DNA of 64,000 nt from Hymenoscyphus infarciens (lineage: Eukaryota; Ascomycota; Leotiomycetes; Helotiales; Helotiaceae): assembly GCA_001414345.1 (NCBI GenBank), contig LLCB01000244.1, positions 26,844 to 90,843 on the forward strand. Direction: 5' to 3'. Below the pieces are notes generated by a model. That model worked only from the letters and a program-made list of their open reading frames with translations. It was not told where the DNA came from and did not search any database. A program made the translations under genes and the position numbers. Shown piece by piece: positions 55,681 through 64,000 of the stretch; position 1 is the first letter of the stretch, and the number at the start of each line of letters is the position of its first letter.

Positions 55681-58600
55681 TCACGAAGATCCAGCAGAAA
55701 CAGCACCACCATCACCCTTGATAATCCCCTCCAACTTCCCCCTCTCCCCACTCTCCTCAACCATTGATCTAAAAGCGCCCCCCTCAATAGCCATCAATTC
55801 CTTGGGTTTTCCAAACTCGACCACTTTCCCTTCGCCTAGGACGAGGATCTTGTCGAAATCGACAATGGTGCTCAGCCGATGCGCAATAACCACAAGCGTA
55901 CTCCCCCCAAACTCCTCCCGAATACTCCGTTGGATGAGCGAATCGGTATCCATATCCACCGCACTAGTCGCCTCATCCAGCACCATGATTTTAGGTCTCG
56001 CAACGATGGCTCGCGCAAGACAGAGGAGTTGTCGCTGTCCTTGGGAGAGGTTGAGCCCGCCTTCCGTAATAGTCGATGATAGAGAGCTGAAGGGGTTGCT
56101 ATTTTGGTTTGGAGACGGGTCGATCGGGGGACTCTGGGAAGAGACAGTAACATAAGCAGAATCAGGCGACGGACCAGGAGCTTGACTAGCAGCCGTAACA
56201 TACGCAGAGCTCGGTGAAGAAGTTGGTGTCGAGATGCGAGAACGAGGTCCAGACGTGGTACCAGCGAGAGAGGTGGGACTAGACTTGGTGGCAGAAATGA
56301 GATGAACGCGAGCGAGAGCATCGTACAATTCCTCATCAGTACGTTCATCAAACGCATCAAGATTAGAGCGAACAGTTCCAGAGAAAAGAACAGGATCTTG
56401 TGGAATAATAGCCAATCTCGAACGTAATGCTTGGAGTTTGATCTTCGAAATGTCGAGGCCGTCGATGTGGATTGAGCCCCGACGGGCTTCGAGGAAGCGG
56501 AAGATGGCAAGTGTGAGAGAGGATTTGCCTGCACCGGTACGACCTACGACGCCGACACGTTCATTTCGTTCAACGCGGAAGGAGATGCCATTTAGAACTG
56601 CGTCGAGTTCTGGTGCGTATGCGACGACGAGATCATTTACTTCGAGGACTCCTTCTGCGGGCCAGTGCGCTGGTGGATCGATGCCCGCTTGTGATTCGGT
56701 TTCGAGGTTGGTGTATTCGATAATTCGTTCCGCGGCATTCATATCCAGCTCCACGTTAGTGTAATGTCTAATAGTCCAGATAACAACCTGTCCAAACTGC
56801 AAGGCAAAGCTCAATGCAAAACCCGCAAGACTAGCATCGATACGTTTCATCAGCAGAATAAGGACACAGACGAAACTAGAGAAGAGTCCGCCAATGACCG
56901 ACATGCGCCATCCCATCCAGCGATTGAAAGTCCAAAGGTGCCAGAAGGAGGAAGAATGATCGTCAATCTTCTTGAACATTCGCTCGATGTAGACACCCGA
57001 CTTGTCAAAGGCCCGAATGGTGCCCACTCCGGTGAGCGCACTGCCGAATTGTTCAAAGACTGGCGATTTGGCATTGGATTCGAGGCGTTTGACTTCTCGT
57101 GCTCCGGGCATGAAGAGGCGGGCAATATAGATGCATATGGACATGAGGGTTACCGACATGGCAATCACCCATGGGGAAACGAAGGCACTATGGTACGTTA
57201 GTAAGGGGGGGGGTACAGGGAGAGCTCTATTCATTGAATTGACTTACCCAGCAGCCATGATCCCAGTCAGAGTAAAGAAACTGTTGCCACAGAACGACAT
57301 GTCCAGCGCGAGGCGAGAGTCTACAATGGCGAAATCTGCCGTGAAGCGATTTAAGATTCTGCCCAACGGAACCGTGTCCATCCATCTCAATGGTGTTCTC
57401 AAGATTGTAAAACTCAACTTGTCAAACAGCTGTCGAGATGCACGTATAGATCCTGAAAATACCCACCAATACCTAAAGGTGCCGACGATAGCATTTGCAA
57501 CGGAAAAAGCGATATAAATCCCCAAGTAGAATATGAGACCATGAGCATGTTGTTCCGAGTTGGTGGCTACATTGCTCGTAGACTGAGGTGCAAGGTGCTG
57601 GACTTGGAAGGCATAAGTAAAGGTATGTGTTAGGCTGGTATGCTGATTATCCTGAGTCCAGAGACGAAGCCACCATGAACGACCTGCGTGGCTAGCATTA
57701 GTAAAGGCTCATCTGCTTAGGAAGTCGAGCTCACCTGTGAGGATAACTTGAAGACCAGCAAAAGCAAGAAGAGCCACACTCCAAAAGGGTAGGCCACCGC
57801 TAGACTTGAAATAGGACATGTAAACAGCCGTCTTCACTCTTCCCTTTTCACGCTTTTCATCTTCGACGAACTTCTTGGGTGTTGGAATCTTGGAGTCGAC
57901 CTTCTTCAATGGTTCGTTGTTTTCCACATCCGAAGATTCTTCCGAGTTGACAGCCGTTTCTTCTTGGTCCTCCTGTATCTCCTGAGCGGTTTCCTCATGG
58001 CTGATGATCTTTTGTAGCGTTCCGTCCTCTTCCAATTCCTGCACCAGACCGCAATTTTCCACCGTTCCATCTCCGAGTTCGACAATATATTTGGTTTTCG
58101 ATTTGACAAGCGCGACGTGATGAGTGACCAAGATCCGAGTTCTTCCAATGCCCAGTTCTCCTGTGAGACCTTTCTCAAAGATGTATCGACCGACGTGTGC
58201 ATCTACTGCACTGAATATATCGTCCAAAACCAATATCCCAGCTCTCGAATATAAAGCACGAGCAAATGTGACTCTCCATCTTTGTCCGCCACTCAAATTT
58301 ATACCATTAGCTCCGATTTCCGTGTGTTCACCATCTGAAAGCATTTCCAAATCCTTCTTCAAAGCGCAAACCTCGATAACCTTCTGATAACGAGATTCGT
58401 CGTTGGGCAGACCAAATATGATATTATCTTTAATACTGGCATTTTCAATCCAAGGGATTTGAGCAACGAAAGCGACGGCCGAGGGTATGATCCAGTTATC
58501 CTTCGTAGCAAGATGGTCATGTCTCTCGTGGGTTGGGGGTGGTCGTGGAATCGTTACCTTCCCAGATAAGACGTCGACTTCGCCAAGGATAGAGGCCAAC

Positions 58601-60857
58601 AATAAACTCTTTCCGGTTCCCGTCTTGCCACTGATGACACTAAGTTCCTTTTCAGGAAAGGATATATCGATATTTCGGAGGACGTAACGCTCATCCCCAT
58701 CTTCCTTTTCTTCGTCCGAAGGCCATGCGATGGAAACATTCTCGAATGCAATGTTTGGTCCATCGTTGGTGTTTTCCGAGATCTCAGGGGCATTCAAATA
58801 CTTTTCGATTCGCTTGATGGAAATCCAAGCATCAATCAAATCGGTTGTAAGTTCTGGCATGACACCAAGGGTAACCTCGAGACTGCCGAAAACACCGAGG
58901 GAAGTAAAAGCGACGGAAGGTGTGAGATCTCCATATAGCCAGGAATACATTGCGAGGGATGTCACAGCAAGAGCGATGGGACTTGTGATCCAGCAGCTAT
59001 GAAATGTTAATTAGCTTCCCACATGACTACAGGAGAGTCTTACAAGAGTAGGACAACGTCGGAACTCATCACACTCCACTGTTCAGCCAACTCCTTGTTT
59101 CTGACTTTGCCTAGCTTCTCGTGCCAGTTGTTTTCCAGGGCAGAAAACTTGATTTGTCGAATACCTGAAAGGGTTAGATTTTGAATAGCCACAAATACAT
59201 CTCTCACATACCTTGCAGAGCCTCAGTGACAACTCCCATTTTCGTATCTCGGACCTTCATGAGCCTATCTTGTGCAGCAGAATATCTCTTGCTGAAAAAT
59301 ATGTTCAGGGGAAGAATGACAATCATGGCTGCAAATCCAGAGAGCAAGGGTACCCAGCCAACGATTTTCACCAAGAATGTGAATGAGATGACGAGCTTGA
59401 AAACACTTCCTGGGAAGTAATTGTTGAAAGAACAAAAATCGGAAACACGTTTTGCATCGACACCAATTAAATTGACTGTATTTTGTTTGCCCTTTGGGTC
59501 GCTGTCCTCCTCCTTGTCCTCGTCGCCTTCCAACGAACCTGCAGTTTCCGATGCTTCAGCGGGGGGTTTTCTGTCGGGTTTTGAAGCTCCTTTGACGTCT
59601 TTTCTTCGCATGGCCTTTTGAAAGATGAGACTTGAAAGTTGAGATCGGATAGGAATCGCAATTTCAGACCAACAAATCCAGTACAGCCATGCCTGTATCA
59701 AGAAATAATGTCAGCACAGTTCTTGGAATAGGGTTATAACTATTTTCAGGGTGGGAGGAGGACGATCCATAGACTGAATGATGAAAAAGGAAATGTCCCC
59801 CGAAAGTTGACGTACCTCGATCCATGATGCCGCAATAGTAGTGACGGTGAGTGCAACAACCCATAGCCACGCATCTGAACCCACAGCTTGGCCTGGAATT
59901 CTCTTCTCTAGAATCTGCAAGATGTGAAAAGTGATGAATTGTGGTGCAAAGATTCCAAAAGCTTGTATCAGTGTCAAACCCCATTGAAGGATGAATTTTG
60001 TCTTGTGAGCGAGAAAGATCTCGATCCAAAGTGGCTTTTTATGAGTTCTCCGCCCCCAGGCATCGCTTAAATCCTTTGCACGCGTGTAATGGTCCATTGC
60101 GGGCAGATCACTCTGATTGAGTCGATTCTTGTCTCTCGCCAGTTTAAGCAACCCACCAACCCAGGAAAATGTGTAACGTCCCAGAGCGGATGTAGTGAGC
60201 ATCCCATCAACAGGATGGCCGTTGTGGAACACAGCCGGTCGTCGAGGGATGCATACGCTTGCAGATGCAGCGAATACTACCAAGAAAAGCTCCGCGATTC
60301 GGAGTCCCACGATTGGCGACGAGGTACTCAGTCTAGGACTTTGAGCAAGCAGTTGATCTTGGAAGAGCAGGATGGCAAGATGAAGGAGGCATGATAGAGC
60401 CGAGAAGATACCGAGACGATATGACTGGAGGGTATCTCGGGTGGTCGAGATTGAAATGGCTTGAATGAGAATGAAAGCCTGCTAAGAGTTAGTACGTGTT
60501 GGTAGAGCGAATATCGATGTATGTACGTACCCATTGCGCGACATTGAACCAACTCTCCAAGAACATGACCTTGTGAGGATCAAGGGTGCCAAGGATAGCC
60601 AGAGAAATTGAAATGAGGAAGCCCAGAAGCGTGAGGATGGCAATGGCTATCTTTGGGATTGTGGCAGTATATTTTGCAAGCGATTCATCTGTTGCGACGC
60701 CATCTTGATCTCGATAGCCCTTTTCCTTGCGCTTGACTGTTTGAAGATGGGAGGTCAGACCAAAGAGCGAAGGCAGAGTGAGGAGCGCAGTCAAGACTAT
60801 GCCCACGGCCCCTGCAGCAACCGATCTTGTATCAAGATGCCGCATCTCAATTAACAT
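55681..60857 (-). CDS. ABCC (MRP-type) full-length ABC transporter
   Basis: Seven exons, phases consistent: 60857-60531, 60478-59816, 59692-59212, 59164-59044, 58996-57735, 57683-57248 and 57187-55681, giving about 1598 residues. The protein exports conjugates or drugs, or sequesters them in the vacuole. Layout: hydrophobic N-terminal TMD0, TMD1, NBD1 (Walker A GKTGTGKS about residue 652, signature LSGGQR, Walker [13 protein letters not shown]), acidic linker, TMD2, NBD2 (Walker [10 protein letters not shown] about 1314, signature LSQGQR, Walker [14 protein letters not shown]-loop AHRLST). NBD1 has Asp where NBD2 has the catalytic Glu, the degenerate NBD1 normal for ABCC proteins. NBD2 carries a Ser/Pro-rich insert of about 75 residues before LSQGQ. 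The N-terminal start is the least certain part. Confidence 0.93.
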
Positions 60858-62380
60858 TGTCCAATCTAGTTGGATTTAGAATGTTGCATAATCAGTTGTC
60901 GTGAAAAAAGTGAATGTGAGATAGGTTAACGACAGGACCAGCGGTGGTGATGGTGTTGACAGAGAGACGACGCGAACTCCTGTCTGGTCACGTCTGTCTT
61001 TTTTGTATGAGTAACAAACCCCACAAGCGAACAGGAATTGATTGAGAGCAGCAAAGGCGGAAAGCTCTGAGTCAACCGGTGTGGCGGCAAAGCTACTTTT
61101 CTTGTTGTAGCAACACCAATTTTCCCTGCACAAGGTTATTGACTGTGAAGGGAACGGCGAAGTGTAAAAGGTGGGGGGGGGGTTCGTATTTCGTGATGTG
61201 GAGTCTGCAGCAGTTTGGCGTTCAAGATGGATTCCGATATGTTGATATGCAGAGGTGGAGGGGGAGGGGGAAGGGGGGGGGGCAGAGCAAAGAACCACAC
61301 TAGGCAACAAAGAGAAGGTCGCGGAAGACGTGCGAATGGTTTGAAGGTGAGGCACAGGTGAGGACGTGAGGACGTGAGGTGGAGGTGGTTGTGTTGGTGA
61401 CAAAAGTGGGAATTTTTCTACCTGACCCGTCAAGGTAGTCGGGAGAAGAGGTGGGAGGCATTTGGGGGGAGCGAATCGGAAGACAATCGGAAGCTGTGGG
61501 GTGCGGCGCATGCAAGTGATGGGGAAGTGAAATATGAAAGATATAAAATGTTAAAGATCAATACCTTCAAGTGCATCCCAAAGACGTGGACTTGTGCTTG
61601 GGGGTGCGACTCGACTTGCCCGTTGGATCTGGTCTGGTCTGGTCGACACTTGTAAGCTCGCCTCTGAGATTCCTACCTCGTCTGAAAATGTGCCTCTTTT
61701 CTTCCTCACCGAGGGTCTGGGAAGGGAAAATTGGGAAGACTGATATGAAAAGACTACTCATCGCACTTATTCTTCTCTCTACCAGTCGTTCTCACCTGAT
61801 ACACTTTGCTCGTTCCACAACATGCAGCATGTTGCATTCACATCTCGGCCGGATCTCTTGATCAGATTTGATAAGCTGTGGCTGCTTCACTTTATCCCAT
61901 GCTTCTCTTTTCCCATGCTCTGAGAAGGAATATCGTCACGTTGATTTACCTCCATCCAGCGGTGAAGAGCTGGGATGAGTAATGTGAGGTTGAGGAGATT
62001 GGCCGGGAGTGGGTGAATGGGTGAGTGGGTGGGGAAGCGGGGCCCGTGAGATGCAGCTTACTTCCGTCGTAGAGTCTACTGGGAGCATCGGAGACGAAGG
62101 GAGGAGAGAGAGTCATTGGTGGTGATGGAGGAAGCAGCAGGTGAGGTGCAATGCAATGGTATGGATGTAGAGGGTCAGAGCAACGTGTTGGATAGATGCA
62201 ATGGTGATACAAAGTTTGAGGTGAGTAGAAAAAGAAGTGAAGTGAGCATGTCGATAGAACATGACGGGAGGCGCAAGGATCACTTGGTGGCTGGCGACAC
62301 CGTGCTAAGGAGAAAATCAATCATGTGACTACCCTCCTCTATGGTGGCTGTTAGCGACCCTCTCGGACATTTTAGAAAAT
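60858..62380. other. Upstream region of the ABC transporter, no gene recognised
   Basis: GA/G-rich plus strand with homopolymer runs (g9 near 61175, g10 near 61272) and a ggtctggtctggtc short repeat near 61628. Long frames such as minus 60876-61511 are Pro/Ser/Thr-rich by composition and lack any domain. A long 5' leader or promoter is likely. Composition changes sharply to AT-rich at about 62380-62400. Confidence 0.5.
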
Positions 62381-62399
62381 CAACTTTTTAGCATTTCAG

Positions 62400-63553
62400 C
62401 GTCTAAATATCTCATAATTCAACGTCCTCTACTACCACCTTTTATACTTAATTATACTTCAAAGTTAAGAGAATTATATATTAAAGCTATTCGATTATAC
62501 TAAAATCATATATACTCGATTATTATAAAAGTTATAGTTATTAAAAAAAATAAAAATTTTAAATTTTATTTCTTCTACTACTACTACTTTTATATACTTA
62601 TAGATTTATAATTCTTAGTAATATAATATAGCTCTTATACTATATATATTTACTTTTATTATAAGCTTAGCTTCTTTATTAGTAAAAGATAGATTATTTA
62701 ATTAAACTAGTAGATAAATAGTATTTATATTTATAAAAACTAAGAAGAATATTTTTAAAAGAGTTTATAAATAATTTATTAGTAAAAGACTAAATTAGAT
62801 ATAAAGCGTTAATAGCTATAATAAATTATTCTTTTATAGCTTTATAATAGCTAGCTATTTATAATTACTATTTATATTAGAAGAGTTTTAGTTCTAAAAC
62901 TAGTTAAATATATCTAAAACCTTGTTTATATTCTTTAAACTCTTATATATATCTTATCTCTCTTTATATTAAAAAGAATAATCTATTCTTTATCTTAGTA
63001 TTTAAGTCTATAAATTATATATATCTTATTGTTTTAAATATACTTCTATATATCTCTTTACTAGTAGTATAGAATTCGTACTAGTATAGATATATAGATT
63101 TATTAATATCTACTTATATAAAATACTAAGATATTTTATTAGCTTTTTTTTAACTATGTTTAAATTATAGTTATAAAGTTCTTTCTTTAATTAATATTTA
63201 AATATAGCTTTTTAAAAGTAGTATATTAGCTTCTTTTATAGTATTAAAAGAAGTCTAAATTAAAAAATATTAAAAATCTAGATATATAATACTTTTATTA
63301 GAAACTAGTATAATAAGTATAAGTAGTATATCTTAACTAACTAATAAACCTCTTAGTAAATAGAATACTTTTAAGTATTATTTAAATAAAAGAGTTTTTT
63401 TAATAGCTTAAAATATAATTAGATTATCTTATAATATATTTATATATATATTATCTATTATTAAAATAAAAGGTTTCTAAGACTTATAATATATATTCTA
63501 TTTAAAAGTAATATTAGTATTAGTAAGAAGTGTTTTAAAAGAAGGCTTCTTTC
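62400..63553. other. Third RIP block, unidentified
   Basis: Strongly AT-rich, TpA-laden DNA continuing to the window end. I could not identify a protein domain on either strand. Confidence 0.55.
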
Positions 63554-63945
63554 TATAATAGCTTATTATTTTAAATTACTAGTATTTATAAAATTACTAA
63601 TATCTCTATACTAAGAGTATAAATTACTAATACTTATATAACTAAAGATATAAAAGATATTAATATCTAATATTTATATATAAAAAAGATTAAGATTTAG
63701 ATATTATATATTTAGCTTTTCAACTCTTATTATTTAGTTTTAGCTATATTAGAAAGAACTTAGTTATTATTATTATTAGACCTTAGTAGTATCTAATCTC
63801 TTATATATAGATACTTCTATTTAAAATAAGAGAAAGCTAATTTAGTCTTTTCTTCTATATTAGTACTTAGTAACTATATATATTATTCTTTTAAATATAC
63901 TCTTATATATCTTTTTAATAGTTATATATATTTCGTATTATTATA
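63554..63945 (+). repeat. Solo LTR, gypsy-2 family, inverted
   Basis: 392 bp, in reverse orientation to the gypsy-2 LTRs (starts tataatagctt, ends cgtattattata), flanked by an exact 5-bp duplication ctttc (63549-63553 and 63946-63950). No element interior adjoins it, so it is a solo LTR left by LTR-LTR recombination. Confidence 0.85.
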
Positions 63946-64000
63946 CTTTCTATAAAAATACTAAATATCTAGAGACTAATATTTTTATATTATATAATAA

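Noticed and set aside
60876..61511. 211-codon minus-strand open frame just upstream of the ABC transporter
   Set aside because: Its Pro/Ser/Thr richness reflects GA-rich composition on the plus strand; no domain, hydrophobic pattern or splice link to the transporter. More likely leader or promoter DNA.
63530..63553. Purine-rich sequence before the 63554 LTR taken as a polypurine tract of a full element
   Set aside because: The LTR has an exact ctttc duplication on both sides, so it is a solo LTR and the adjoining sequence is the target.

Overview
This window is nuclear DNA of a filamentous ascomycete (Pezizomycotina). The reasons are short 47-66 nt GT-AG introns with CTAAC-like branch sites, a HET-domain gene, an OPT transporter, an ABCC transporter, and very AT-rich blocks in which CpA/TpG have been turned into TpA, the mark of repeat-induced point mutation (RIP). 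A Leotiomycete is possible, but I cannot fix the class from sequence alone. All exon joins were made by eye; reading phase was checked for the multi-exon genes.

Layout. 1-4.4 kb: the start of an alpha/beta hydrolase gene running off the left edge, then three small membrane-protein ORFs in tandem on the minus strand. 4.47-12.3 kb: RIP-degraded DNA holding a complete chromodomain Ty3/gypsy element (chromovirus) with a solo LTR nested in its reverse transcriptase, followed by a small inverted-repeat element. 12.6-18.85 kb: MSH6 (mismatch repair) and a 683-residue disordered protein, both minus strand. 18.9-34.4 kb: an accessory-looking island with a frameshifted pseudogene, an OPT transporter, a HET-domain gene, a 248-residue protein, a decayed ricin-type lectin-like gene and a three-exon unknown gene. 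34.5-55.3 kb: a second RIP block of nested transposons: tandem LTRs, an 11 kb gypsy element, a 2.67 kb non-coding LTR element inside it, a Tad-like LINE and a Mutator-like (MULE) element. 55.7-60.86 kb: a seven-exon ABCC transporter. 62.4-64 kb: a third RIP block with a solo LTR.

The strongest new signal is shared by the three LTR elements with both LTRs. In each, an 11-13 nt sequence 2 nt inside the 5' LTR is the reverse complement of a sequence inside that LTR, about 30-45 nt downstream of a TATA box. This is what the self-priming mechanism of Tf1-type elements would need. Target-site duplications are exact for gypsy-1, the nested element, both solo LTRs examined for them and the LINE, so the insertion order can be read from the sequence.

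Most of the housekeeping content (MSH6, ABCC transporter) is intact and sits within a few hundred bases of RIP blocks. The island between the first two blocks carries several genes that are broken or lack a normal start, as expected for a fast-evolving compartment.
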